Shown piece after piece: positions 1-8,536 of a stretch of 64,000 bases of DNA; positions within the stretch are counted from its first letter, which is position 1, and the number at the start of each line of letters is the position of its first letter. A program made the position numbers and the translations under genes. The stretch comes from Hyphomicrobiales bacterium. Its GTDB lineage: Bacteria; Pseudomonadota; Alphaproteobacteria; Rhizobiales; Rhizobiaceae. Under the pieces are notes generated by a model. The model did no database searches. It was not told the origin of the DNA and was given only the letters and a program-made list of their open reading frames with translations. Where the stretch lies: positions 62,001-126,000 of the forward strand of contig UEGR01000016.1 of the NCBI GenBank assembly GCA_900465685.1. The letters run 5' to 3'.

Positions 1-56
1 ATTTTGCCTTCTTTTATTCGTTAACGCTTATATAGAATGACCACCCTGTCAATGAA

Positions 57-130
57 ATTGGATACATTATGTTTTATTTTTTCTCATTTGACGCTGCATA
101 ATCTACTTATAAGCCTCAAATGTATCCAAT
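57..130. promoter_or_regulatory. Perfect 12-bp inverted repeat, probable operator pair
   Basis: The 12-mer ATTGGATACATT (57-68) is repeated exactly in inverted orientation at 119-130, with 50 bases between the arms. The spacer is AT-rich and could hold a promoter. No gene on this side starts within the window, so the controlled gene may lie beyond the left edge. The site does not match the TTTGATGCATCAAA palindrome in front of the GntR gene, although a related half-site (TTTGATGCAT) lies just beside it at about 137-145. The operator role is inferred from symmetry only. Confidence 0.4.
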
Positions 131-150
131 CACATTTTGATGCATGTTGC

Positions 151-173
151 CACCGGGCTATTAAAGCCCGGTG
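151..173 (-). terminator. Hairpin downstream of the aminotransferase
   Basis: An 8-bp perfect stem (CACCGGGC 151-158 and GCCCGGTG 166-173) with a 7-base loop lies just past the stop codon of the leftward aminotransferase gene. It is GC-rich and well placed for a terminator, but no clear U tract follows in that direction, so Rho-independent termination is only likely. Confidence 0.4.
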
Positions 174-194
174 CACTCGTTTAGATTTTTGCCT

Positions 195-1568
195 TTAAGC
201 CCGACCGATTGCGGCCAGCGTTTCATCCAGCGACTTCTTCGTTGCCGCGACAACATCATCGACCTGCGAAGGCGTGATGATCATGGGCGGGCAAAACGCA
301 ATCGCATCGGCCATGTTGCGCGTGATGACGCCATTGCCGAACATCGCCGCATTGGCGAGACCACCCAGTGTGCCGACTTTCTCGTGTGGCGCCTTGGTTG
401 CCTTGTCACCAACCAGTTCAAGCGCGGCAATCAGGCCAACGCCGCGCACTTCACCAACCAGCGGATGGTCGGCCAGTTCACGCAGGCGCTTTTGCATATA
501 GGCGCCGGTTTCACGCGCATTGGTCACCAGATCGCGCTCTTCGATGATCTTGAGGTTTTCGACCGCAACCGCAGCCGCAACCGGATGACCCGAGCCCGTA
601 TAGCCGTGACCGAATACACCAAGGCGTGCACTTTCATCCGCCACCGGCTGATAGACGCGGTCATTGAACATGAAAGCCGAGATCGGCAGATAGGACGACG
701 AAATCTGCTTCGACAGCGTCATGATATCGGGCTTCATATTGAAGGTCTGCGAGCCGAACATATTGCCGGTACGACCAAAGCCGCAGATCACTTCGTCGGC
801 GATCAGCAGAATATCGTATTTATGCAGCACGGCCTGGATCTTTTCCCAGTAACCTTCCGGCGGAACAACGACGCCGCCTGCCCCCATCACCGGTTCGCCA
901 ATGAAGGCTGCAACCGTTTCCGGACCCTCGGCGAGGATCATGTCCTCCAGATCCTTGGCAAGACGTGTGGTGAATTCATCGACCGTTTCGCCCGGCAGTG
1001 CATCACGGTAGTAATGCGGGCAGGTCGTATGCAGGAAGCCCGGCAGCGGCAGATTAAACGAGTTGTGATTGACCGGCAGGCCGGTGGCGCTTGCCGATGC
1101 AATCGTCACGCCATGATAGCCGCGCTTGCGACCGATGATCTTGGTGCGCTGCGGCTGACCCATGGCATTGGCGCGGAACCACAACATCTTGATGATGGTG
1201 TCATTGGCTTCCGAGCCGGAATTGGTGAAATAGACCTTGCTCATCGGAACCGGCGCGATGCTGATCAGCTTTTCGGCCAATTCGATGACAGGGGGATGCG
1301 ACCGGTGCGTGAAAGTGTGCGAATAAGGCAGCTTCAACATCTGCTTGTGCGCAGCATCGGCAAGACGCTTTTCAGAAAAGCCGACGCCGACGCTCCAAAG
1401 GCCCGCCATCGCTTCAATATAACGCTTGCCGTTATTGTCTTCGACGTAGATACCATCACCCTTTTCGATCACCACCGGGCCGATTTCCTCGTGACGGCGC
1501 GCATTGGTGTTGGAATGGAAATGATAGGCGATGTCGCGAGCTTCAACGGAATTGGGCTGTCTCGTCAT
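195..1568 (-). CDS. Class III (omega-type) PLP aminotransferase
   Basis: This 457-residue protein matches the class III aminotransferases annotated as aspartate aminotransferase family, which move an amino group from an omega-amine or beta-amino acid to pyruvate or another keto acid. The fold-I PLP features are visible: the SGSEAND cofactor phosphate region near residue 118, the LLIADEVICGFGRTG segment with the PLP-pyridine aspartate, and the Schiff-base lysine in TLSKQISSSYLP. The GGYTGSGHP-like motif near residue 320 is also typical. Length is normal for the family. The gene is divergent from a GntR/FCD regulator 220 bases away, which probably controls it. The substrate cannot be told from sequence; beta-alanine, GABA, taurine and putrescine are all possible for the family. 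Confidence 0.9.
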   Translation of the reverse strand: MTRQPNSVEARDIAYHFHSNTNARRHEEIGPVVIEKGDGIYVEDNNGKRYIEAMAGLWSVGVGFSEKRLADAAHKQMLKLPYSHTFTHRSHPPVIELAEKLISIAPVPMSKVYFTNSGSEANDTIIKMLWFRANAMGQPQRTKIIGRKRGYHGVTIASASATGLPVNHNSFNLPLPGFLHTTCPHYYRDALPGETVDEFTTRLAKDLEDMILAEGPETVAAFIGEPVMGAGGVVVPPEGYWEKIQAVLHKYDILLIADEVICGFGRTGNMFGSQTFNMKPDIMTLSKQISSSYLPISAFMFNDRVYQPVADESARLGVFGHGYTGSGHPVAAAVAVENLKIIEERDLVTNARETGAYMQKRLRELADHPLVGEVRGVGLIAALELVGDKATKAPHEKVGTLGGLANAAMFGNGVITRNMADAIAFCPPMIITPSQVDDVVAATKKSLDETLAAIGRA

Positions 1569-1725
1569 GTAATTCCCCTTTCAAAGCCGGTGGACCGGCT
1601 ATTACGGCCTCTTATTTCCAGATGCAGCCCGAGACAGCAAAGCTTATGCTGTCGACACACGAAATCGTGGAGGCTGATCGTTCTTTTAAAAGAAGCTATA
1701 GATAACTTTACCTTCGTGCAACATA

Positions 1726-1739
1726 TTTGATGCATCAAA
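1726..1739. promoter_or_regulatory. TTTGATGCATCAAA palindrome, likely GntR operator
   Basis: A perfect 14-bp palindrome lies in the intergenic region between the leftward aminotransferase and the rightward GntR gene, 50 bases ahead of the preferred regulator start. FCD-type GntR proteins usually bind short palindromes next to their own gene. The position suits autoregulation and control of the aminotransferase. Binding itself is an inference. Confidence 0.5.
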
Positions 1740-1788
1740 CTACAAATATGATAAAAGGCCTTATTGGATGTTAGTGGAGAGCGCACGC

Positions 1789-2463
1789 ATGCACAAAATT
1801 GCTGAATTGCAGACTCTGGTGCACGAGAACCTAGGCGATGTCGTTTATCGCAAACTCTCGGAAGCCTTGATGCGTGGCAAGTTTGCCCCCGGCACGCGGT
1901 TGACCATTCGCAAGCTGGCGGCTTCGCTGGGCACATCGGTCACGCCGGTTCGCGATGCACTGCTTCGGCTCATTCAGGACAACGCCCTCATCCAGAAAAC
2001 ACCGCGCGACGTGCGCGTGCCCATCCTGACGCCGGAACGCTATTGCGAGATACGCGATATTCGGGTGCGGCTGGAAGGGCTGGCGGTCAGCCGCGCCGCC
2101 GTTGCAGCGACACCGGAAGATATTGCCCGGCTCTGGTCCATTATTAATGACAATGAGACCGCGATTAAGGAGCAGCGCTGGGAAGATGCTCTCGAGTGCA
2201 ACCAGATTTTCCACTCGGCTTTTGCAGAAATTGCGCGGATGCCATCGCTGATTACAATCCTTGGAACCCTTTGGCTTCAGATGGGTCCGTTGATTGCAGG
2301 CATATATGAGTATGGCGGCCGTCACATGATTGAAGACCACTATATTGTCGTGAAAGCAATCGAAGCGCGTGATCCAGAGGCTGCGGAAGCGGCGCTTGCC
2401 AAAGATATTCTGGATGCCAGCGAGCTTATTCTCGAAAGAATTGCGGCTCTTTTGCAGGAGTAG
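1789..2463 (+). CDS. GntR-family regulator, FCD subfamily
   Basis: The protein has an N-terminal winged helix (LTIRKLAASLGTSVTPVRDALLRL, roughly residues 30-55) and an all-helical FCD effector domain with ligand or metal-binding histidines (for example in NQIFHSAFAEIA and RHMIEDHYIVVKAI). It would act as a dimeric repressor or activator responding to a small organic acid or amine. The start at 1789 is preferred because GGAG lies 9 bases ahead; an upstream ATG at 1768 would add seven residues. It is divergent from the aminotransferase, which is its most likely target. Confidence 0.88.
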   Translation: MHKIAELQTLVHENLGDVVYRKLSEALMRGKFAPGTRLTIRKLAASLGTSVTPVRDALLRLIQDNALIQKTPRDVRVPILTPERYCEIRDIRVRLEGLAVSRAAVAATPEDIARLWSIINDNETAIKEQRWEDALECNQIFHSAFAEIARMPSLITILGTLWLQMGPLIAGIYEYGGRHMIEDHYIVVKAIEARDPEAAEAALAKDILDASELILERIAALLQE

Positions 2464-2529
2464 TGTTGAACAGCCTCTCGTTGGGACCGGCTTCTGCCCA
2501 ATTGTGCGACCTAGAAATGCAGGACCCGC

Positions 2530-2740
2530 TCAACCGCGATTGTGAAAATGCGACAGGAATGCCTGCGTCGCGGGCTGTTTCGATTGTCGATCACGTCACG
2601 CGCTGGCCCCGGCTCGACGATCACGCGGTCACGCATGAACACGACACGGTCGGCAACACCGCGGGCAGCACTCGGCATTTCCTATTGCGCTGTTACGCAG
2701 CCGATCTCGTCCATCGGAGAGCTAAAAGCCGCAAGGTGCA
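2530..2740 (-). pseudogene. Relic of an amino-acid ABC transporter ATPase (C-terminal end)
   Basis: Reading leftward, the segment encodes ADRVVFMRDRVIVEPGPARD, the typical end of a GlnQ/HisP-type ATPase just after the H-loop. One frame-change later, ATQAFLSHFHNRG and a stop (2530-2532) match the normal C terminus of that family. Upstream there is an in-frame stop shortly before EMPSAAR, where THEM-FAR is expected. Walker A, signature and Walker B parts are missing. The piece is therefore a decayed remnant, not a gene. Its upstream limit is approximate. Confidence 0.55.
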
Positions 2741-3031
2741 AAGGCCTTGTTTGGAATGCCTCTTTAGGAAACAATAAATGCCTGTCTCGCATCCGGGATA
2801 TGCAACCCCAAAATCGCCGTGCAGGTACCAGTGGAACAAATCGCTGCTGCACATGAAGCATAGGAGACGGACACGACCGTCGGTAAAGTTCTGGTCCGGA
2901 TTTAAACGCACTAACATGGCAGTCTCTCAAAGCCTACCATATTAGTATCGACTCCGTGCAGAAGCTCTAGAAGTGCAGGGAGAATGTCCTCCAGCGGACG
3001 CTTCCGTGGCAGATAGTTCATCGCAACGCCG
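2741..3031. other. Intergenic stretch without a supported gene
   Basis: Between the ATPase relic and the enoyl-CoA hydratase I see no supported gene. A leftward 46-codon open frame (2911-3051, beginning MPIVCGSG) overlaps the 3' end of the hydratase gene in another frame. It resembles nothing I can name and may be a fragment. The surroundings look like degraded sequence. Confidence 0.4.
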
Positions 3032-3874
3032 CTACCGCAAACGATTGGCATTGGTCTCACGCAGCAATGCTTCGAGGCGCTTTTCACCTTCTCGCGTTTG
3101 CGCACCGTCGCGCAGACCGCCACGGATCAACTGCTCCGCCGCAGGGCGGATGAACAAATCGGCCCATGCGCGATTTTCGATTGCCAAGCCGGGACGCAAA
3201 TCTGCCGGAGGCAGCACCTTCTTCGCGGCTTCGATAACCCCTTCGGGCAACGTTGCGATATTCTTTGCAAGCGTTTCCACGAATGTGTCGATCTGGTCCG
3301 CAGGCAGGGCGCGGTTGATCCAGCCATAACGTTCGGCTGTTTCAGCATCGAAAAGATCAGCCCCCAGAACGGCTTCAAGCGCACGATTGCGGCCTAACCG
3401 ATGCGCGAGATGCTGGGTCGCCGCGCCCCCGGGGATGATGCCCATCAGCGCCTCGCATTGCGCGAGTCCCGCCCTGCCAATTTCGGCAAAGCACATATCC
3501 GCCGCCGCAACAAACTCCGCCCCGCCGCCCCGCGCCAGCCCCTTTAGCTTGATGATTGTCACTTGCGGCTGATGGCGTAACATCTCAGAAAAGGCCTGAA
3601 AGACATTCAGGCCCTCCGGTGCATCTTTCGCAAGTTCATCGAAGGCCTTTGGTTCGTCAATCAAAGTCATGTCCACATGGGCAATGAAAAAATCCGGATT
3701 AGCGCTATCAAATACGATGACTTTGACCGTCTCCTCGACCCGCATTGCCGTGAGAAAGCGCCGCAACTCGGTCATAAGTTGCACATTGAGTATATTAACC
3801 GGAGGATTGTCGAGCGTCACATGCGCGACGCCATCGGCAACAACAATTCGGATCGCACAAAAATCGCCGTTCAT
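3032..3874 (-). CDS. Enoyl-CoA hydratase/isomerase family protein
   Basis: This protein of about 280 residues has the crotonase fold. The oxyanion-hole segment LKGLARGGGAEFVAAADMCFA and the following GLAQCEALMGIIPGGAATQHLAHRLG block are clear. In the second, the E and P-G-G positions match the usual active-site loop, although one of the two usual glutamates may differ. The start at 3874 is preferred over 3889 because AAAGGA sits 7 bases ahead. It is divergent from an HxlR regulator with a shared inverted-repeat operator, so it is probably induced by an acyl-CoA or electrophile. Exact substrate is unknown; it may be a stand-alone detoxifying or side-chain-degrading enzyme. Confidence 0.85.
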   Translation of the reverse strand: MNGDFCAIRIVVADGVAHVTLDNPPVNILNVQLMTELRRFLTAMRVEETVKVIVFDSANPDFFIAHVDMTLIDEPKAFDELAKDAPEGLNVFQAFSEMLRHQPQVTIIKLKGLARGGGAEFVAAADMCFAEIGRAGLAQCEALMGIIPGGAATQHLAHRLGRNRALEAVLGADLFDAETAERYGWINRALPADQIDTFVETLAKNIATLPEGVIEAAKKVLPPADLRPGLAIENRAWADLFIRPAAEQLIRGGLRDGAQTREGEKRLEALLRETNANRLR

Positions 3875-3908
3875 AATGGTTCCTTTCATGGAAATCGGTT
3901 GCCGAGAA

Positions 3909-3973
3909 GGTATCTAATGGATATCTAGTGGCAATTACGCACTAAAAGCATCCCAGATATCCAAGAGGATACC
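3909..3973. promoter_or_regulatory. Inverted repeat shared by hydratase and HxlR genes
   Basis: Left arm GGTATCTAATGGATATCT (3909-3926) and right arm AGATATCCAAGAGGATACC (3955-3973) are near-perfect inverse complements; only the middle bases differ. The right arm covers the ribosome-binding site of the HxlR gene and ends one base before its start codon. Bound regulator would therefore shut off both divergent genes. This is the classic layout for an autoregulated HxlR repressor; the role is inferred. Confidence 0.55.
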
Positions 3974-3974
3974 G

Positions 3975-4340
3975 ATGACGAATGAGAGCGACCCGATTTA
4001 CCGCGCCGACTGCCCGAGCCGGGAAATTCTCGACCAGATTGCTGACAAATGGTCGATGCTGGTGTTGCAGGTACTCAACAACGAACCCCGGCGTTTCAAC
4101 GCAATCAAGCGACGGCTGGAGGGCATCACTCAGCGCGTTTTGACCCAGACTTTGCGCAAACTTGAACGCAATGGGATGCTCACGCGACGGATATTACCTG
4201 GACCGCCATTGGGTGTTGAGTATGCCCTGACCCCTTTGGGGCGCTCGCTGCAGGCGCCCTTCGCGAGCCTTTATCACTGGACAGTAGAGCATATGGATAC
4301 AATCCAGCAGCGCCAATCCGAGTTCGATAAACGCTCGTGA
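3975..4340 (+). CDS. HxlR-family transcriptional regulator
   Basis: A 121-residue winged-helix protein with the HxlR hallmarks: an early cysteine (RADCPSRE), the helix region ILDQIADKWSMLVLQVL, and the recognition region RFNAIKRRLEGITQRVLTQTLRKLE. The wing RRILPGPPLGVEYALTPLG follows. Family members often sense reactive electrophiles or quinones through the N-terminal cysteine. The AGAGGA site lies within the operator arm directly before the ATG. It is divergent from the enoyl-CoA hydratase gene, its likely target. Confidence 0.9.
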   Translation: MTNESDPIYRADCPSREILDQIADKWSMLVLQVLNNEPRRFNAIKRRLEGITQRVLTQTLRKLERNGMLTRRILPGPPLGVEYALTPLGRSLQAPFASLYHWTVEHMDTIQQRQSEFDKRS

Positions 4341-4575
4341 CTTCCTTTGCGGTATCAGCAAGGTGTTTGCGATAAAAGTGATGGCTAAAAGGCGTTGCGC
4401 CCAATCCCATCGGAATGATGCCCCAACATGGGCTAATGAGAAAATCAGATTCACCACAACGCTCAGAACAAGAAATTTGAGCCAGAGTGGGATTTCGGCT
4501 GTGGATTTTACAAATTACGGCAGAAAGGTCTCAAAAAATAGCACGGTCAGGCCCGGACCACGTTGGACTTATCGT

Positions 4576-5043
4576 TCAAACAGAATGCACATTCTGATTG
4601 TGGCTGCGCTCGAGCGTCAGTTCAGCAGTGGTCTGGCCAAGCCGTTTCGCCAATTCCCGCATGATCGTGACCGCCATTTCCGGGTAATCGCTAAGGATTT
4701 TCGTGAAGTGCTCCTTGCTGATGCGCAAGGTTTCAAGCGGTGTCGCCGCCCTCACCGTGGCGGTGCGTCCCATATCGCACAGAATGCCAATTTCACCGAC
4801 GATTGAGTTGGGCTGGGCTTCGGCAACCTTGATCGGGCCACCGGGTGAATCGACCAGAATATCCGCGCCACCCAGAAGGATCACATAGGCAGCGTCCGAC
4901 ATGTCGCCCTGATGGAACAGTGTCTCACCGGGCTTGAAAGTCATGCGGTCGGAGGTAAAGGCGAGCAGCTTCAGTTTCGCCGGCTCTATACCGGCAAAGA
5001 ACGGCATGCGCCGCAGCATTTCAACCTCATCCTTCAACAGCAT
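4576..5043 (-). CDS. Cyclic nucleotide-binding domain protein
   Basis: A 155-residue single-domain protein of the Crp/cNMP-binding fold. The phosphate-binding cassette VGEIGILCDMGRTATVRA keeps the glutamate and arginine that hold the cyclic nucleotide. There is no DNA-binding domain, so it is not a Crp-type regulator; it may be a sensor subunit for its neighbour. It begins 22 bases after the 904-residue ABC-like protein on the same strand, so the two are probably one transcript. Together with a nucleotide cyclase gene 5 kb away this suggests cyclic-nucleotide control of the locus. Binding of cAMP or cGMP is inferred. Confidence 0.88.
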   Translation of the reverse strand: MLLKDEVEMLRRMPFFAGIEPAKLKLLAFTSDRMTFKPGETLFHQGDMSDAAYVILLGGADILVDSPGGPIKVAEAQPNSIVGEIGILCDMGRTATVRAATPLETLRISKEHFTKILSDYPEMAVTIMRELAKRLGQTTAELTLERSHNQNVHSV

Positions 5044-5065
5044 CGATCTTCCCCTTCACCACGCT

Positions 5066-7780
5066 TTACGACAGCAATTCCTTGAGCGGTCCATCCTCCT
5101 CCATCAGCACCTCGTAGGTACCATCCTGAACCACCCGCCCGTGATCAAACACGATAACGCGGTCAAAGTCTCTGGCGAGAGAAAAATTACTCAACGCCCA
5201 TATTATCGCGGGTTTATGACCTTCTTTATGGAGAGAGTGCATAATATTTCCCGCGATCTGAATCTGGATGCGCTGATCCAGCGACGGCAACGGTCGATTG
5301 AACACCACATAATCCGCATGCTTGAGCAAAGCCCGCGCCATATTGATTTTCTGACGTTGCACGCTGGTCAGTCGCTTGCCACCCGAACCGACGTCAAAAT
5401 CGAGGCCGATAATCAAGATGGTGCGCTGCTGGCCCGAATCCTCAAAGAGATCGATGAGAATCGTCCGGATTTTATCTGACGCATTCATCTGCCCATAGCT
5501 GATCTTGCCGAACAGCAGATTGTCGAGAAGCGTGGCATGCTTGATGAAGCGGTCCGGCTCATAAGGCTCGATCACCGCACGCAGATCTTTCGGCGTATCT
5601 CGCAGGAAGCGGGTCCGGGCTTTGACAATTTTGGCTTTCAGCGTTTCGCTCAAAAGGCCGAAACGATGCCGCGGCTCGATATAAGAGAAGCTAAGACGCA
5701 CGATGTTGACGCGATCATCGTCCGATACCGCATCAACGTTGAGCCCCTTCACCCGCTGCAAAAGCGTCTCGTAATCGGGAATGTCTTCCGGCCGCATGAA
5801 GGTCAGTTGCTGGAAGAAAGGGTGATCCGGAGGCAGATCGCGGAAAAGCTCGATAGCATTTTGCGCGATTTCGAGGCTCATAGCGTATAGATCCGCAAGT
5901 AGATCGTTCTCGCCGATAACCTCACGGAAAAAAGGATGTGCCGCCAGTTGCCGGATGGTCATAGAGGAGCGGTCGAGTACGCCGAACAACAGATTTTCAC
6001 CCACTGTCGCCTGCGCATTATAGACATCTGGCTCGAAAGGAATGACGAGTTCGGCCATATCGCTGCCGTCAAGCCGCTGGCGTAGCGCCTGCCTGAGTTC
6101 CACGATACGCCCGATGAATTCAGGATGAGCAACCGTATCGACCTTTGACAAAAGCGCTATATCGAAAATGTCATGGGTCACCATCACCGCATCAAGAACG
6201 GGGCGCACAATGGCATAAAGCTCGCCCCGCCCCTTAATGCCCATTGCAGCGTAATCGACCCAGTCGCTATTGAGATCGAAATCGGGGTTTCTTGCACGGC
6301 GCGCCTCCGCGATTTCCCAGCGCCGTTTTACCGCTTCGTCGCCCTCATAGGCGACCTTGGTCAGCGGGGCGTGTTTCAGCCCGTAGAGCAGATTGTCGCG
6401 CAGGGAACCACTGAAGAAATAGCCGTCACCCGATGCATAGGCAATGCGCCGCCCGGTGACGGATTCGGGTAATTCAAGAAGATCGTGACTGTCGATTGAG
6501 ACCCGCCCGGCCGAAGGCCAGACGAGCCGACCGAGCAGTTCGGCAAACACATCGCTGCCACTGCCCGCAGGCCCGATCAGCGCCACGGTCTCGGTCGGTT
6601 TCAACTCGATGCTGATATGTTCCAGAAGCGTCGCGCCGCTGTCGTCCGGCACCGTGACATTGGTGACGACGAGCGGCTGGTCGAGCGGGGAAACTGTATC
6701 GTAATGGACGGACTGTACCTTCGGGTCGATGAGATTATCGACGCTGAACTGCTCAACGACCTGCGCATACTTGACCTGTACATCTTGCCGGTTCTGGTCC
6801 CAGTCGATGAGTTCCTTGAGCGGACCAGGCAGGTCCTTATAGGCGTTGATGACGGCGACGAGCTGGCCAATGTCGAGCCGACCCTGAAGCGCCAACAGGC
6901 CGCCGATCATGTAGAACAGAAACGGCGTGACCTGCGCCAGGAAATTATTGATGAACTTGACCAGAAATTTCCACTGGTAGAGATCATAACGGATTGTGAA
7001 GATGTGGCCCAGACGGTGGGCAATATCGGCGCGCTCGAAATTCGACGTGTCGTTGCTGTGGATGGCGTTTATGCCGTCGACGATCTCGCCCACGCGGCCC
7101 GAAAGCTCGCGCGCGGACAGCTGGCGCTGACGCCCCAGCTCGAGAAGCCGCTTGCGCATCCGGGGAATGATGATGCCCTGCGCGGCAACAATGATCGCGG
7201 CGATCATGCCAAGCCAGAAATTCTGCATCAGGATGAAGACAAGCGCCGTAACAGCCTGCCCCCCAAGAAGGGCCGGCTGTACAAAAGCATCGCCGGTAAA
7301 GCCTCCGAGCGGCTCCACCTCATCCTTGATCATGGTGGCGATTTCTGCAGAACGTACCCGCTTGAAATGGAGTGGCGGAAACCGCAACACCCGGTCCACC
7401 AGATCAAAGCGGATGCGGCGCAGCATTCGCTCACCGAGCCTGCCCTTATAGGTATTGATGTAGAGCTTGAAGAGCCCGTTGATCACCACCAGCAGCAGAA
7501 ACACCATGCTGAGGCCGATAAGCATCTGGACGCGGGTGAGCTGCAAACCACCGAAGAAGACCACCTCGCCCACAATCGGGAAATCATAGGTGATCCGCAT
7601 GAAAGTCTGCGTCGCGCCCGGCTTCTCGAAACCTATTCCCTGGATGGGGCCGTTGATGATCTGCTTGGGCAGATCGAATGACAGAAAATAAGGGATCATC
7701 GAGACGGCGACGACAAAAAGAATCCAGGCTTGCTGGGCGCGCGTCGTGGACCAGATATACCGGGCTAGGTTTTTTTCCAT
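5066..7780 (-). CDS. ABC exporter-like protein with a degenerate nucleotide-binding domain
   Basis: This 904-residue protein starts with a type-I ABC exporter membrane domain (about residues 15-345, six hydrophobic segments and ABC-transporter coupling helices). The NBD-like part that follows is much longer than usual (about 370-904) and has lost every catalytic motif: Walker A is GPAGSGSD (403-410, no lysine), the Q-loop glutamine is absent, the signature is RLTSVQ instead of LSGGQ, Walker B reads VVFNRP instead of a D-E pair, and the H-loop histidine is missing in WALSNFS. A block ending NLLYG/NLLFG recurs three times (about 461, 595 and 753), the last two preceded by EPD. It is in one operon with a cyclic-nucleotide-binding protein. 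It could be a non-hydrolysing transporter, a receptor or a partner of another ATPase. Confidence 0.8.
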   Translation of the reverse strand: MEKNLARYIWSTTRAQQAWILFVVAVSMIPYFLSFDLPKQIINGPIQGIGFEKPGATQTFMRITYDFPIVGEVVFFGGLQLTRVQMLIGLSMVFLLLVVINGLFKLYINTYKGRLGERMLRRIRFDLVDRVLRFPPLHFKRVRSAEIATMIKDEVEPLGGFTGDAFVQPALLGGQAVTALVFILMQNFWLGMIAAIIVAAQGIIIPRMRKRLLELGRQRQLSARELSGRVGEIVDGINAIHSNDTSNFERADIAHRLGHIFTIRYDLYQWKFLVKFINNFLAQVTPFLFYMIGGLLALQGRLDIGQLVAVINAYKDLPGPLKELIDWDQNRQDVQVKYAQVVEQFSVDNLIDPKVQSVHYDTVSPLDQPLVVTNVTVPDDSGATLLEHISIELKPTETVALIGPAGSGSDVFAELLGRLVWPSAGRVSIDSHDLLELPESVTGRRIAYASGDGYFFSGSLRDNLLYGLKHAPLTKVAYEGDEAVKRRWEIAEARRARNPDFDLNSDWVDYAAMGIKGRGELYAIVRPVLDAVMVTHDIFDIALLSKVDTVAHPEFIGRIVELRQALRQRLDGSDMAELVIPFEPDVYNAQATVGENLLFGVLDRSSMTIRQLAAHPFFREVIGENDLLADLYAMSLEIAQNAIELFRDLPPDHPFFQQLTFMRPEDIPDYETLLQRVKGLNVDAVSDDDRVNIVRLSFSYIEPRHRFGLLSETLKAKIVKARTRFLRDTPKDLRAVIEPYEPDRFIKHATLLDNLLFGKISYGQMNASDKIRTILIDLFEDSGQQRTILIIGLDFDVGSGGKRLTSVQRQKINMARALLKHADYVVFNRPLPSLDQRIQIQIAGNIMHSLHKEGHKPAIIWALSNFSLARDFDRVIVFDHGRVVQDGTYEVLMEEDGPLKELLS

Positions 7781-8002
7781 GAAGTCCCGTCTTGAAATCG
7801 ATGGCCCGCCGGGCCGTACTGCTATGGTGCCAACGCCGTCAATCGCTCTATATATACCTATGCATTTTGCGAAGCCTCCTCCGCTCTTGCCAGTATATTT
7901 CTAGTGCGTTTGCAGCAAAATGGAAGTATCTCGCGTCACATAAAGGCGGGATAAAAAGATTTCACGCGGCTACACGTTGCAGGCTGCCCGACGCCAGTGA
8001 CG

Positions 8003-8482
8003 TTAACGACGGCGATATAGAAAATAGCGCTTTACCGGGACACTGTGCGGCACCGGCATTGGCGTCAATTCCGGATGATCAAGCGGCAGCCCGCTGGCCG
8101 CTATTCCACCTTGTTTCAACAAGTGTGCCACGGCATCGGGTAACCATGTCAGCGTCATGGCGTCCAGGTCGTCATGGCCCGTACCGATATCGGCATGCAC
8201 AAGCGCTGCCTCGATGCCGAAATAATCACGGACCGTGTCCTTGATTTCACCCACCACCAGATTATTGCTGTCAGGCGTCGAGCTTTCGTAGGATTGCATC
8301 ACGCGATCAAAGGCGATGATACGGCGATCAGGAAACAGCTCTCTGATATGGTCGTATGTGCGACCATTGCCGAGACCAAGTTCCATGATGTTGCCCGGGA
8401 TCACGCGTACATCGTCCGCAACGCTGTTCAGAATATCACGCTGGGCACAAAGACGGCGGATGAAACTGTCAAGACGACTCAT
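8003..8482 (-). CDS. Small class I SAM-dependent methyltransferase-like protein
   Basis: This 159-residue protein carries a glycine-rich motif I (IMELGLGNGRTYDHIRELFP, about 32-51) followed by the acidic residue at the end of strand 2 (IIAFDRVM) and a later ADIGTGHDD segment, as in Rossmann-fold methyltransferases. It is short for the class but seems complete, with the substrate unknown. It lies 54 bases after the nucleotide-sugar dehydrogenase on the same strand and probably shares its transcript, so a sugar or sugar-lipid is a plausible target. Function beyond the fold is inferred. Confidence 0.7.
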   Translation of the reverse strand: MSRLDSFIRRLCAQRDILNSVADDVRVIPGNIMELGLGNGRTYDHIRELFPDRRIIAFDRVMQSYESSTPDSNNLVVGEIKDTVRDYFGIEAALVHADIGTGHDDLDAMTLTWLPDAVAHLLKQGGIAASGLPLDHPELTPMPVPHSVPVKRYFLYRRR

Positions 8483-8536
8483 GATTTATTCTTTCAACAT
8501 GATAACCGCGACTGCATTCTTCAAAAATGCGCCGTG

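Noticed and set aside
171-1730. A 519-codon frame opposite the aminotransferase
   Set aside because: It is antisense to a complete class III aminotransferase with all motifs, so it is a shadow frame.
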